From assembly GCF_002786295.1 (NCBI RefSeq), contig NZ_PGTC01000009.1, forward strand, positions 310,001-374,000: a DNA stretch of 64,000 nucleotides, written 5' to 3'. The DNA comes from Pseudooceanicola marinus (GTDB lineage Bacteria > Pseudomonadota > Alphaproteobacteria > Rhodobacterales > Rhodobacteraceae). Position 1 is the stretch's first letter. Each line of letters starts with the position of its first letter. The notes under the pieces are model-generated. The model was not told where the DNA came from. It saw only the letters and a program-made list of their open reading frames with translations, and searched no databases. Position numbers and translations under genes: made by a program. This document shows, piece by piece, positions 53,497-62,822 of this stretch.

Positions 53497-54060
53497 TCAG
53501 TCCGAATGGCCCAGCGGGTGCATCAGCCGGTTCGCCCAGCCGAAGATCGCGATCGAATGGATCAGGTCCTGGATCTCCGCATCCTCCATGCCCTGCGCGC
53601 GCAGCGCCTCGACATGGGACTGCTCCGCCGTCGGCGGCGTGGCGGTCAGGGCTTCGGCGAAATCCATGATCGCCGCATCGCGCGGGTTCAGCGCATCGCG
53701 GCGCCCGGCATAAAGGGCGGAGGTCGTGGCGGTGCCGGTCAGCCGGGCATGCTGGCGGGCATGCACGTTGGCGCAGTACTTGCAGCCATTGATCAGCGAG
53801 GCGCCAAGCGCGCCCAGCTCGCGGTCGGCGCGGTTCAGCCCGCCCTCGGCATACATGATGGCGTTGAACAGCACGGTGCGGGCCACGTAGCTGTCCGGGT
53901 CATGGGCCAGGGTGCGCACATAGGGCGACACCTTCTTCGCCGAGGGCGTGACCTTCATCGCCTCCAGCTGTCGGGGCGTTGCGTCCTCGATCTCCACCGG
54001 GGGCAGGTGCGGCGTCCATGTCAGGGGCTTCAGGGTGACCTGGGGGATGGTATCGGTCAT
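53497..54060 (-). CDS. AhpD/CMD-fold peroxidase-related protein with CxxC
   Basis: The 187-residue protein has the AhpD motif with Glu81, Cys93, Cys96 and His100 (LINGCKYCANVHARQH), spaced as in the alkyl hydroperoxidase AhpD where Glu lies 12 before the first Cys. It probably reduces peroxides or transfers disulfides. It resembles the Avi_7169-type alkylhydroperoxidase domain proteins that occur in pairs with CMD proteins beside peptide ABC transporters and flavin monooxygenases. It overlaps the partner gene by 4 bp. Confidence 0.85.
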   Translation of the reverse strand: MTDTIPQVTLKPLTWTPHLPPVEIEDATPRQLEAMKVTPSAKKVSPYVRTLAHDPDSYVARTVLFNAIMYAEGGLNRADRELGALGASLINGCKYCANVHARQHARLTGTATTSALYAGRRDALNPRDAAIMDFAEALTATPPTAEQSHVEALRAQGMEDAEIQDLIHSIAIFGWANRLMHPLGHSD

Positions 54061-54539
54061 GCGCGGGTTTCCTTCAGCAGGCCGAGGCCGTGGACGACGC
54101 GGATCTGGTAGCAGGCGAAGGCCAGCAGTTCCGACAGGGCGATGATCTGCGGCACGCTGAACCCCGCCTCCTGCAGGGCGCTCAGATGCTCGGGCCCGGC
54201 CTTGGCCGGGGTTTCCGCGATTAGGTCGGCGTGGCGCGCCAGGGCGGCCAGGGCGAAATCCTCGGGCATCTCGCCATCCGCCAAGGCGGCTAGGGCCGGA
54301 TCGGCGGGGCGGGGGTAGCCTTCGGTCAGGCGATCATGACCGGCCCCGGCAACGACGCGGCGGGCGATCGCCCTGCGCAGCTCGGGCGACAGGTCCAGCG
54401 TCTCTTCGGGGTCAAGCACGGCGGCGCGGCAGGCCTCTGCGCCGGAAACGAACTCGGGGCGCAGGGCCCGCAGCGCGTGCAGGGGGGAGCCGGGCGCGAT
54501 GCCGAGGGCCTGGTCGATTGCGTCGGGAACAGCGGTCAT
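54057..54539 (-). CDS. CMD-fold protein without CxxC, partner of the AhpD-like gene
   Basis: The 160-residue helical protein belongs to the CMD domain group of the Avi_7170 type (LTEGYPRPADPALAALADG, SVPQIIALSELLAFACYQ). The CxxC pair is missing: only Cys143 remains near the active-site position, followed by IRVVHG. It may form a mixed complex with the CxxC-containing neighbour, whose gene it overlaps by 4 bp. It diverges from a LysR gene 105 bases away. Confidence 0.78.
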   Translation of the reverse strand: MTAVPDAIDQALGIAPGSPLHALRALRPEFVSGAEACRAAVLDPEETLDLSPELRRAIARRVVAGAGHDRLTEGYPRPADPALAALADGEMPEDFALAALARHADLIAETPAKAGPEHLSALQEAGFSVPQIIALSELLAFACYQIRVVHGLGLLKETRA

Positions 54540-54643
54540 GAGGGGTCTTTCTGCATGGCTCGATCCATGGGAGCGTGTTAACTATGCTGAAAACGCATGG
54601 TGCGCCTCGCATCATATCTAAATAAGATCATTCGGGGGTGAGT

Positions 54644-55540
54644 ATGTCAAACGGAAATAGTGGCGCCCTTGGTATGCGCGAGCTTGAGGTCTTCGCCTCG
54701 GTGATGGCCACCGGGTCGATGACCGGGGCGGCGCGCAAGCTGGGGATCGGCCAGCCGGCGGTGACGCGGATGATCCGTGATCTGGAACAGCTGATCGGAT
54801 TTGCGCTGTTCCAGCGCAACGGGCCACGGATAACGCCCACCGAAAAGGGGCTGGCCTTCTTCGAGGAGGCGCGCCGGCTGCTGGAGTCCTACGACGCGGT
54901 GGTGCAGCGGGCGGCCGGGTTGCGCGAGGGGCGGGTGCAATCCCTGTCGCTGGCGGCGACGCCGGCGATGGCCGCCGGGTTGGTCCCCGACGTCTTGGCC
55001 CGGCTGGGCGATCTGCTGCCCGCGACGCTCAACCTGCAAACCATGGACGCCGAGCATGTGGCGCGGGCGTTGCATTCCGGGGCGGCCGCCTATGGTTTCA
55101 GTGCCCTGCCGCTTTCGCACGCGGATGTCGACTGCCTGGCCTCCGCCCGCTCCAGCCTGGTTGCGGTCCTGCCCGAAGGGGGGAACGAGGGTCCGATCCC
55201 CCTCCACATCTTCGCGCAGCAGCGGTTGCTGACGGTCGGCAACAACTACCGCATTCGCCATGCCATCGACGCAGCGCTGGAGGCGGCCGGGGTCACACCG
55301 GCGGCGGTGTTGAACACCAACAGTTCCCTGAACGCGGTCCAGGCCGCGGTGGCAGGGCTGGGCATCGCCCTGGTGGATTGCGTGACCGCCCGCGGCATTG
55401 CCGTCCACGGCGCGCGCGTCGTTCCGTTGCAGACGGAGATCCCCTACGAGTGGGGTCTGTTCCGGCGCGGGGGCGGCGGTATCCCCGAGATCGAGGCGCA
55501 GCTGGTCGAGGCCTTCGAGGCGGTCTCGAAAACCCGCTAG
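54644..55540 (+). CDS. LysR family regulator (divergent from CMD pair)
   Basis: The 298-residue protein has the LysR helix-turn-helix (LEVFASVMATGSMTGAARKL, GQPAVTRMIRDLEQLIGFAL) and the sensor domain (LAATPAMAAGLVPDVLARL, NSSLNAVQAAVAGLGIALVD). ATG 54644 is chosen with GGGGG six bases before; a GTG lies two codons upstream. It is divergent from the CMD pair and likely regulates it, perhaps with the other LysR. It is similar in size and style to the other LysR, sharing the LVPHALAR/LVPDVLAR segment, so the two may be ancient paralogues. Confidence 0.87.
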   Translation: MSNGNSGALGMRELEVFASVMATGSMTGAARKLGIGQPAVTRMIRDLEQLIGFALFQRNGPRITPTEKGLAFFEEARRLLESYDAVVQRAAGLREGRVQSLSLAATPAMAAGLVPDVLARLGDLLPATLNLQTMDAEHVARALHSGAAAYGFSALPLSHADVDCLASARSSLVAVLPEGGNEGPIPLHIFAQQRLLTVGNNYRIRHAIDAALEAAGVTPAAVLNTNSSLNAVQAAVAGLGIALVDCVTARGIAVHGARVVPLQTEIPYEWGLFRRGGGGIPEIEAQLVEAFEAVSKTR

Positions 55541-55556
55541 GGCGGCGCGCCGGCGC

Positions 55557-57455
55557 CTAGCTTTCAGATGGTTTTGCGGTCTGGTCGTCCGCCTGCGCCG
55601 CCGCCTCTTCGGCGCCGGGCTGCCGGGCGCATTCCCGGAAGATCCGCGCCTGGCAGGTGCGGCAGATCTCGGGATCGAGGTCGGGGATGATTTCCGCGAT
55701 GGCATCGCGTTTCGACAGGTGCACCCGGCTGCGCCCCAGGGTCTTCACCACGTGGAAACGGGCCAGCTTGTTCAGCGCCCGGAGGCTGCCGATCTTGAGG
55801 TGCAGCGACCCGCCCGCTTCCTCGCGCTTGCGGGCTTCCTCGACCAGCAACTGTGCGGCAGGCAGGTCCATCTCGCTGCTGGAGGGGGTCATGAACAGGA
55901 TATGCTTCTGCGACGGTCTTTCGGTGCGGAAGCGATGGAAGTCGCGCCGGATCGCCTCGACTGTCCCGAAGTAGAGCGGCCCGTGCATGGCGGTGATCAT
56001 CAGTTGCGGGCATTCCTGCAGATCGAACAGCCGGGCGCTTCGCATATGGCGGCTCGGGGCCGTGGGGTCGGGGGCGACCACGGCGATGACCGGCTGGGCG
56101 ATGCGCGCGAGGAACAGCAGCAGCGACAGGATCACGCCGGTGTAGATCGCGAACTCCAGGCTGATGAAGACCGTGCTGAAGAAGGTCGCGCCCGCGATCA
56201 CCGTCTCGACCGCGGAGGACTGCCAAATGTGGCGGATTTCCCCAAAGTCGACCAGGCGCCAGGCCACCAGCAGGATCACCCCCGCCAGCCCGGCGATCGG
56301 CACGTAGGAAAAGAGCGGCGCGATCAGCAGCAGGATGGCCACCAGCAGCAGCGCGGAGAAGATCGCCGCCAGCGGCGTGCGCGCGCCGCTGTCGTAGTTG
56401 ACCGCGGAGCGGGTGAAGGAGGCGGAAACGGGATAGGCCTGGAAGAAGCTGCCGACGAGGTTGGCGGCGCCCTGGCCGATGAACTCGCGGTTGCCATCCA
56501 GCATCTGGCCCGACTTGCCCGCCATGGCCCGCGCGATGGAGACTGCCTCCAACAGGCCGACGAAGGCGACGGCGAAGGAGCCCGACACGATGTCACGCAG
56601 CAGGCCCGGCGACAGGTCCGGCATCTTCGGCACGGGCAGGACGGAGGAGATGGAGCCCACGGTGTCGAGCTGGGCCCCTTCGTGGCTGAGCTAGCGGCCG
56701 AGCAGTGTCGCGGCCAGCAGGGCCACCAGGTAGTGCGGCAGGCGTTTGTCGATCCGCTTGACCAGCAGGCCGACGACGATGGCCGTCACGCTGAGTGCGA
56801 CGGCGGCCAGGTCGGCCTGGGGCAGGCCAAGGGCCAGGCCCCGGACGAAGGCCAGAGGGTCCTCGGGGCGTGGCAGGTCGAGGTTCAGCACATGGCGCAA
56901 CTGGCTGGTGGCGATCAGCAGGGCGGCCCCGGTGACGAAGCCGGTCATCACGGAATGGGACACGAAGTCGACCAGCGTGCCCATGCGCAGCAGGCCCAGC
57001 AGAAGCTGGAAGAGCCCCACCAGGAAGGCCATGGAAATCGCGGCTGCGATGAACTCGGGCGAGCCGGGGACGAAACCGCCGGCCAGCGCGCCGAAGACCA
57101 GCGCCGACAGCGCCGTGGTCGCGCCGGTCACCGCGTGCCAGCTGGACCCGAGCAGCGCCGCGATGATCGTCGGAACGATCGAGGCGTAGAAGCCGTACTC
57201 GGGCGGCAGCCCCGCGATGGCGGCAAAGGCAATGCCCTGGGGCAGCACCAGAGAGGCCCCGGTGAGCCCCGACAGCAGGTCGGCCCGCAGGGTCTGGCCA
57301 TTGACCAGGCGCACCCAGTCGGGGCGGGAGAAAAGCTCCTTGCGGGTCTGGCGCAGCGCCCTGCGGACCTGGGCCCCGGGCGTCAGGGTCTCCTCGCCCA
57401 GCTCGGCCCGCTGCCGCGACTCGATTTCCGATCCGGTGGCGTGCCAATGTTCCAT
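55557..57455 (-). pseudogene. SulP family anion transporter, split by an in-frame amber codon
   Basis: Two frames in the same register together give one SulP transporter. The upstream part (stop at 56691) has QTLRADLLSGLTGASLVLPQ, PPEYGFYASIVPTIIAALLG and about half the helices; the downstream part has GREFIGQGAANLVGSFFQAY, AVNYDSGARTPLAAIFSAL and a C-terminal STAS domain. A single TAG at 56691-56693 (LLGR-stop-LSHEGAQLDTVGSISS) interrupts the protein in the middle of a conserved stretch; no base is inserted or lost. It is either a recent nonsense mutation, a sequencing error, or suppressed. The tail has Cys residues (DPEICRTCQARIFREC). ATG 57455 follows AGGACC. Sulfate or bicarbonate are likely substrates. 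Confidence 0.85.
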
Positions 57456-57712
57456 CTGCAAGGTCCTGTCGACGTAGGCCGCCGGTGGGACCGGCGGAGA
57501 TGTGGGGCGCAATGCCAAAGACCCCGGCCGGGATGGTCGGGGGTATAGGGAGGTTCTAGCGGTTCAGCCCGGCTCGACAAGATGATCTGTGGTGTCATCT
57601 TTGGGGACGGGGGCGCCAAAGCGCAGGCCATCGGCGCCAGTGGTGCCACAAGGCTTTCCAACGGGGGCTGGGCGGGGTAAGCAGCGCGGTCCTTGGAAGG
57701 GGTGGGAAGATC

Positions 57713-58258
57713 ATGGCGCAGAACGCCACCATTTACAAAGTCGAGCTGTCGGTCTCCGACATGGATCGACACTACTATGAGACGCACAAGCTGACCGTTG
57801 CCAAGCATCCCTCGGAAACGGATGAGCGGTTGATGGTGCGCCTTCTTGCCTTCGCCCTGAATGCCCACGAGCACCTGGAGCTGACCAAGGGGCTGTCGAC
57901 GGATGACGAACCCGACATCTGGCAGAAAAGCCTGAGCGGCGAGATCGATCTCTGGGTCACGCTCGGGCTGCCCAGCGAGAAGATCATCCGGCAGTCCTGC
58001 AACAAGGCCGCGCAGGTCATCATCTATGCCTATGGCGGTCGGACCGCCGAGGCGTGGTGGGACAAGGTCGGAAGCGGGTTGACCCGTTTCGACAACCTGC
58101 AGGTGATCCGTTTCGCGGAGCCGGAGACCGTCGCCCTGGCCGGGCTGGCAAGCCGCGCGATGAAGCTTCAGGTCAACATCCAGGACGGCGAGGTGATGGT
58201 CAGCGCCGATGACAGCATGGTCTATCTCACGCCCGTGACCTGGAAGGGTGCGGCCTAG
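57713..58258 (+). CDS. YaeQ family protein
   Basis: The 181-residue protein starts MAQNATIYKVELSVSDMDRH and has KHPSETDERLMVRLLAFALN, LSGEIDLWVTLGLPSEKIIR and a C-terminal QDGEVMVSADDSMVYLTP, matching YaeQ along its full length. YaeQ has a PD-(D/E)XK nuclease-like fold with conserved Asp, Glu and Lys, but its role is not settled (once linked to RfaH-like transcription effects). It is a single gene on the plus strand. Confidence 0.9.
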   Translation: MAQNATIYKVELSVSDMDRHYYETHKLTVAKHPSETDERLMVRLLAFALNAHEHLELTKGLSTDDEPDIWQKSLSGEIDLWVTLGLPSEKIIRQSCNKAAQVIIYAYGGRTAEAWWDKVGSGLTRFDNLQVIRFAEPETVALAGLASRAMKLQVNIQDGEVMVSADDSMVYLTPVTWKGAA

Positions 58259-58493
58259 TCTGCGCGCGCCGTCCGGGCCTGCGATGCGAGCCGGCCCGGG
58301 GCGCCGTGACGGTCTGTCTTACTAGGGTTCGGCGAAGTCCCGGAAAAGGGAGGGCACGCCCGTCTGTCCCCCCCCTCTGCGGGATCGGGGCGATGTGGTT
58401 TTCTTTGGCCACGGGCTGACGCCGGACAAGCGCCGCGCGTCCCCCGTCCGGCCTGCAAGGGGGCTGGCGTATCGTTTTGACCTTGCGGCCGCC

Positions 58494-58519
58494 GGGGCGC
58501 CGACAGGCGGCGCCCCTTT
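58494..58519 (+). terminator. GC-rich hairpin between yaeQ and the receptor gene
   Basis: GGGGCGCC pairs with GGCGCCCC around 7 nt, followed by TTT on the plus strand. It could end transcripts from both converging genes. Confidence 0.55.
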
Positions 58520-58531
58520 GCCGTTCTCCCG

Positions 58532-61021
58532 TCAGAACCGCGTGTCGAGCGAGACCGTGAAGGTCCGCCCCGGCGTGCCGTAGTTGGGATTGCCCAGCAC
58601 ATCCGCATAGGCCAGGTCGGTCACGTTCTCGACGCCGAAGTTGACCATGGCGCTGTCGGACAGGGCGTAGCTGCCGAACAGGTCATAGACGGTGAAGCCC
58701 GACACATCTGACTGGTAGCCCGCCGCGCCGCCGTAGACCGAGTCCGAGGCCCAGGTGGCCCGCGTGCCCAGCGTCAGCCGGTCGTCCAGCAGTCGCATAC
58801 CGGCCTCCAGCGTCGCCTTCTGCTCGGGCGGCATGTAGACGAAAAGACCGCCGTCCATGTCGTAGGTGAACTCCATCCCGGCGATGACCTGGGTCAGCGA
58901 GTAGCTGGTGTCGATATCGGCATCCATCCAGGAATAGGTGCCCCCGATGAAGAAGCGCCCGGCGTCATAGGCCGCTTCCAGCTCGATCCCGTCGAAGGTG
59001 CTGGTGCCGTTCGAGTTCATGTTCGTGAAACGGAAGTCGCTGTTGTACCAGAGCGAGACGTAATCCTCGACCTCCCGGCTGAAAACGACGGCCTTCAGGC
59101 GCAGGCTGTCGCCGGGCCGCAGGGCGTCGTCGCGGGTGTAGTTGGCGCCGATCTCCCAGGTGCGGGAGGTCTCGGGGCGCAGGGCCGGGTTGGGAATGTA
59201 GAACTGCCCGCCGCTGCCAATATGGGTGCCGCTGGCCGCGACCTCCATGATCGCGGGCGGGCGGTAACCCTCGCTGTAGGACAGCCAAAGGTCGAGGTTC
59301 GGGCCGGGCTCGAAGGTCAGCTGGGCCGAGGGTAGCCAGCGGGCGCCGGAGCTTTCGATCTGCTCCTCAGAGTAGTCCTGCGTGCCCTCGTCGTAGATCA
59401 GAGCGGTGCCGGACAGGTCGTAGCTGTCGCGCCGCAGGCCCAGGTGCAGGCCGAAGCGCTCGGACAGCTGGTAATCGGCCGAGGCGAAGGCGCTGGCGAC
59501 CTCGCGGGTGCCGTCGGGCATGGTGCCCGCGTACCAGGCGCCCTGCGGGTCATCCGTCGGGTCCGAGCCGGTGGAGCGGGTCTCGGTATTGTCCTGGAAG
59601 GCCTCGACCCCGTAGCGCAGCGACAGGGGCCGCCCGGCCAGCACCAGCGCGCTGGTGTTGTCGACAGAGGCGCCGTAACTCATCATCTCGTAGCTGACAT
59701 CGAAGGCGCCGTAGTTGGTGCGCGGCGGGCGGTACTGGTCGACGCGGGTGCGGTTCGCCCAGAGATCCGCGTTCAGGTCCAGCAGGGGTGAGGCGGGGTC
59801 ATAGCTGTAGCCCGCGCGCAGGGTGTGGTTGGTGGTCTCGTTGGTGTCGATGTACTGCCCGGTGCCTGTACTGTAGTCACCCGAGAACCCCAGCCAGCTG
59901 AGGGTCAGGGTCTGGTCCTCATCCGGCGTCAGTTCGACCTTGGCCAGGCCCGACAGGGTTTCGGAACTGGTGTAATCGGCCGGCTCGCTGATCGGACCGA
60001 AGTAGCCGTCGATGTCGCCGTCATGGCCGATGTCATAGTCGCCCAGCTTGCGGCGGCTGATCCCGGCGGTCACCGCGATCTGGTCGGACAGGCGTTTGGC
60101 CCAGAAGGCGGATCCGGCGAAATCATAGCCGTTGCTGCCGGTCGCGGCGATGACCTGGCCGCCCTGGGCCGCGCCCTCCGCGATCAGATCCTCCGCGCCG
60201 AGGGTGCGGAAATCGACCTGGCCGCCCAGCGAGGCGGCGCCACCTGGCCCGGCGGTCACGGTCTTCTCCACCTGGGCGGCGCGGAACATCGACGGGTCGA
60301 GGTAGACATAGCCGGTGGAGCCGTGACCCGACAGTTGGAAGTTCTGCCGCACGCCGTCGATCGAGGTGGCAATCCGCGACTGATCCTGCAGGCCGCGAAG
60401 GTTGATGTTCAGGCCGGGATCCTGGGGGTTGTCGGCCGTGTAGACCCCGGCGACATCGTCCAGAAGGTCGTTGGCATGACGGACCCGGGCCGAGGTCATG
60501 GTGTCGCGCGTCACCTCGCTGACACTGGCGGCGGTTTCATAGATGCTGTCGGAGGCGCCTTGGAACCCCCGCCCGCCCGTTCCGCCCTGGGGCAGGGTGA
60601 CCTGGATCGGCGGCAGCAACAGGCCCGCTTCGTTCTGGCCTCCGGGCAGGCCGACCCGGGGATCGACGATCGCCACGACCTTGTCGCCCGAGGCGCGATA
60701 GCTCAGCCCGCTGGGCGCCAGCAGACGCGTCAGCGCGGCCTGTGGGGTCATCTCCCCCTCGACGCGGGCGCTGCGATGGCCGCGCACCAGGCGCTGATCG
60801 GCGAAGACCTGAAGGCCGGTGCGGTCCGAAAACTCCAGCAGCGCGGCGGCCAGCGGCTGGGCCGCGATGGCGAAGTCCTGCGCCGTCTCTGTGCCAGCCT
60901 GCGCCAGGGCTGTGGTGGGTGAACCTAGGTAGGCGCCGCCGAGGGAAAGCATCGCGCAAAGCGCCAGGTGTGACACCCGCGCGCCCGCGCGTCGGTGATT
61001 GGTCGTGTCGCAGTGGGTCAT
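58532..61021 (-). CDS. TonB-dependent outer-membrane receptor with STN signalling domain
   Basis: The 829-residue protein has a signal peptide to residue 42, an STN (secretin/TonB N-terminal) domain (about 48-119: AAQPLAAALLEFSDRTGLQV, GEMTPQAALTRLLAPSGLSY), then a plug with LNINLRGLQDQSRIATSIDG and GVRQNFQLSGHG, and a beta-barrel ending in Phe (TFTVSLDTRF). The plug motif resembles hemoglobin/heme receptors (TonB-hemoglobin/transferrin family, HasR-like) more than catecholate siderophore receptors. Ligand-bound STN contacts the FecR-like anti-sigma factor encoded just upstream. The ATG at 61021 is preferred over one 30 codons earlier because it starts the signal peptide. Confidence 0.88.
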   Translation of the reverse strand: MTHCDTTNHRRAGARVSHLALCAMLSLGGAYLGSPTTALAQAGTETAQDFAIAAQPLAAALLEFSDRTGLQVFADQRLVRGHRSARVEGEMTPQAALTRLLAPSGLSYRASGDKVVAIVDPRVGLPGGQNEAGLLLPPIQVTLPQGGTGGRGFQGASDSIYETAASVSEVTRDTMTSARVRHANDLLDDVAGVYTADNPQDPGLNINLRGLQDQSRIATSIDGVRQNFQLSGHGSTGYVYLDPSMFRAAQVEKTVTAGPGGAASLGGQVDFRTLGAEDLIAEGAAQGGQVIAATGSNGYDFAGSAFWAKRLSDQIAVTAGISRRKLGDYDIGHDGDIDGYFGPISEPADYTSSETLSGLAKVELTPDEDQTLTLSWLGFSGDYSTGTGQYIDTNETTNHTLRAGYSYDPASPLLDLNADLWANRTRVDQYRPPRTNYGAFDVSYEMMSYGASVDNTSALVLAGRPLSLRYGVEAFQDNTETRSTGSDPTDDPQGAWYAGTMPDGTREVASAFASADYQLSERFGLHLGLRRDSYDLSGTALIYDEGTQDYSEEQIESSGARWLPSAQLTFEPGPNLDLWLSYSEGYRPPAIMEVAASGTHIGSGGQFYIPNPALRPETSRTWEIGANYTRDDALRPGDSLRLKAVVFSREVEDYVSLWYNSDFRFTNMNSNGTSTFDGIELEAAYDAGRFFIGGTYSWMDADIDTSYSLTQVIAGMEFTYDMDGGLFVYMPPEQKATLEAGMRLLDDRLTLGTRATWASDSVYGGAAGYQSDVSGFTVYDLFGSYALSDSAMVNFGVENVTDLAYADVLGNPNYGTPGRTFTVSLDTRF

Positions 61022-61139
61022 GGTCCGTCCCGTTCCTGCCCCTTGCCGGGGCGTTGAGTTTCGGGCCAGGCGGCCCTTACCCTCTTCGACACCCGGGGGC
61101 GGGTGGGTCATTAAGGCGCGCCGAAGTTTTTTCGCCGCC

Positions 61140-62084
61140 TCAGGTGCGGACCAGGGTCAGCCCGCCCGGCAGCGGGACCAACGACAGGCCGAGGCTGTCG
61201 GCCACGGTGCGCAGGGCGGCGTCCGGGGTCGCGGCGTCGAATACGGCGGTCACCGGGATCTGCCGGGTCTGCGCGTCGAGGCACAGCAGCCGTCCCCCGC
61301 GATAGCGGTCCAGCGCGGCAAAGACCTCGGCCAGAGGGGCGTCGCGGAAGATCAGGCGCCCGTCGCGCCAGGCACCGATGGCCGTCGGCGGCACGGGGGA
61401 AGGCGCGGTCATTCCGCCGGCGTGAAGAGAGGTGGCCCAGCCTGCGTGCAGCGACCGTTCCGCGCTATTGCCGGCTGGGCGCAGCACCACCGCATCCCGG
61501 GCCACGGCCAGGGTCGCTCGGTCGGGCCAGAGAGCCAGGTCGAAGGCCCCGGTGGCGCAGCTGATCCCGGCGCCCGCGACGGCGACCTGCAGCGGGGCCG
61601 TGCCGTTGCGCCCGGGCCGCGCGAAGTAGGCGCCGCCCCGATGCAGGGTCAGCGGGCCGCCGTCTGTCGGAGCCTCCAGCGTCGATCTTGCCCCCAGGGT
61701 GATCCGGGTGCCGTCCGCCAGCGTCAGCTTGCGGATCTCTCCGGGGGCCGTGCCGATGCGTTCGCCCCTTGCCAGCAGCGTCCAGCCTCCGGCGCCCGCA
61801 AGCGTCAGCGCGCCCGCGCCGCGCAGGAGATCGCGCCGGGACAGGGCCCGGTCGCGCTGTCGCATTGCCTGCACCTGTGCCCGGGCCGGTTCGAAACATT
61901 CCCACAGGCGGGTCGCTTCCGCCCAGGCGGCGCGCTGGGGGGCGCCTTTGGCCAGCCAGGCCTCGAAGGCCTGCTGCTCGGCCGTGGTGGCCTGTTCGTC
62001 CCGCAACCGCACCAGCCATTCCAGGGCCTCTCGCAGAAGAGGGTCGTCCGGTCCGGTCTCATTGGTGTCAAAGCGGTCGGTCAC
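61140..62084 (-). CDS. FecR-like anti-sigma regulator
   Basis: The 314-residue inner-membrane protein has the N-terminal FecR/DUF4880 domain (ALEWLVRLRDEQATTAEQQA, AWLAKGAPQRAAWAEATRLW), a single membrane helix (LLRGAGALTLAGAGGWTLLA), and the periplasmic FecR domain (IRKLTLADGTRITLGARSTL). It holds the partner sigma factor inactive and relays receptor signals. Its ATG overlaps the sigma gene stop by 4 bp. Confidence 0.9.
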   Translation of the reverse strand: MTDRFDTNETGPDDPLLREALEWLVRLRDEQATTAEQQAFEAWLAKGAPQRAAWAEATRLWECFEPARAQVQAMRQRDRALSRRDLLRGAGALTLAGAGGWTLLARGERIGTAPGEIRKLTLADGTRITLGARSTLEAPTDGGPLTLHRGGAYFARPGRNGTAPLQVAVAGAGISCATGAFDLALWPDRATLAVARDAVVLRPAGNSAERSLHAGWATSLHAGGMTAPSPVPPTAIGAWRDGRLIFRDAPLAEVFAALDRYRGGRLLCLDAQTRQIPVTAVFDAATPDAALRTVADSLGLSLVPLPGGLTLVRT

Positions 62085-62578
62085 AGCTGTTGCCTCAGGT
62101 CGGCCAGGGCATTGACGATCTGCACCATCACGGTGTTGCGCGAGATCCCAAGCCGTGCGGCGATCTGGTCATAGGTCAGATCCTCGAACCGGTGCTGCAC
62201 GAAAATCTCGCGCCGGCGGGGCGGCAGGGTCAGGATCGCGCGCAGCACCTGTTCCAGGGACTGGCGGGCGATGATCCTGTCATCCACCGCCGGGCCGCTG
62301 TCGGCCATGGCGGCCAGCACGCTGTCCTCCACTGCGATCTCCACGCCCATGCGCAGGTGCCGCTGGTGGTTCAGCGCGAGGTGGCGCAGGACGCGGGTGA
62401 CATAGGCCTCTTCCACCGTGATCCGGTCCTCGCCCCGGCGCGACAGGACCCTCAGGAAGGCCTCCTGCACCAGGTCTTCGGAGGTGGCGGCGTTGCCGGT
62501 CAGCCGGCGGGCAAAGCGCTGCAGCCGCGCGCGTTCGCTTTGGTAAAGAGTGCTGACAGCCGAGGAGGAGAGAGCCAT
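62081..62578 (-). CDS. FecI-like ECF sigma factor
   Basis: The 165-residue sigma-70 family protein has region 2 (LYQSERARLQRFARRLTGNA, EDLVQEAFLRVLSR) and region 4 (LTLPPRRREIFVQHRFEDLT, QIAARLGISRNTVMVQIVNA), the ECF layout. It directs RNA polymerase to the TonB receptor promoter when the FecR-like protein is signalled. It overlaps the fecR-like start and is the first gene of the three. Confidence 0.9.
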   Translation of the reverse strand: MALSSSAVSTLYQSERARLQRFARRLTGNAATSEDLVQEAFLRVLSRRGEDRITVEEAYVTRVLRHLALNHQRHLRMGVEIAVEDSVLAAMADSGPAVDDRIIARQSLEQVLRAILTLPPRRREIFVQHRFEDLTYDQIAARLGISRNTVMVQIVNALADLRQQL

Positions 62579-62822
62579 GTGCGGAACCGGATCAGGGGAC
62601 TGGGTTCGCTGCAGATGACGTAGCTGCGGGATTTCTACAGGGGGCAGGGGCTCTAGGCAAGGGAAGGGATGACAGCGCGGGGACGGCGCGGCGATGATCT
62701 TCCCCGGGCGGCCCTGCCAGGCGGAACGCGGTGCGCAGACCGGACGTGGCGTACCTCCCGCCGCGAGGCGCGGGCGGGAGGGTTAGGTTTAGGGTTAGGG
62801 GCGTGCCCCCGTCACTGCGCGC
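62579..62822. other. Intergenic region with a telomere-like GGTTAG run
   Basis: No gene is supported. Bases 62780-62801 read GGGTTAGGTTTAGGG and TTAGGGG, with G-runs that could form a G-quadruplex on the plus strand, just beyond the stop of the amidohydrolase. Confidence 0.5.

Noticed and set aside
56691-56693. TAG as a frameshift or recoding site such as selenocysteine
   Set aside because: Selenocysteine uses TGA, and the frame is unchanged on both sides, so a simple substitution explains it best.
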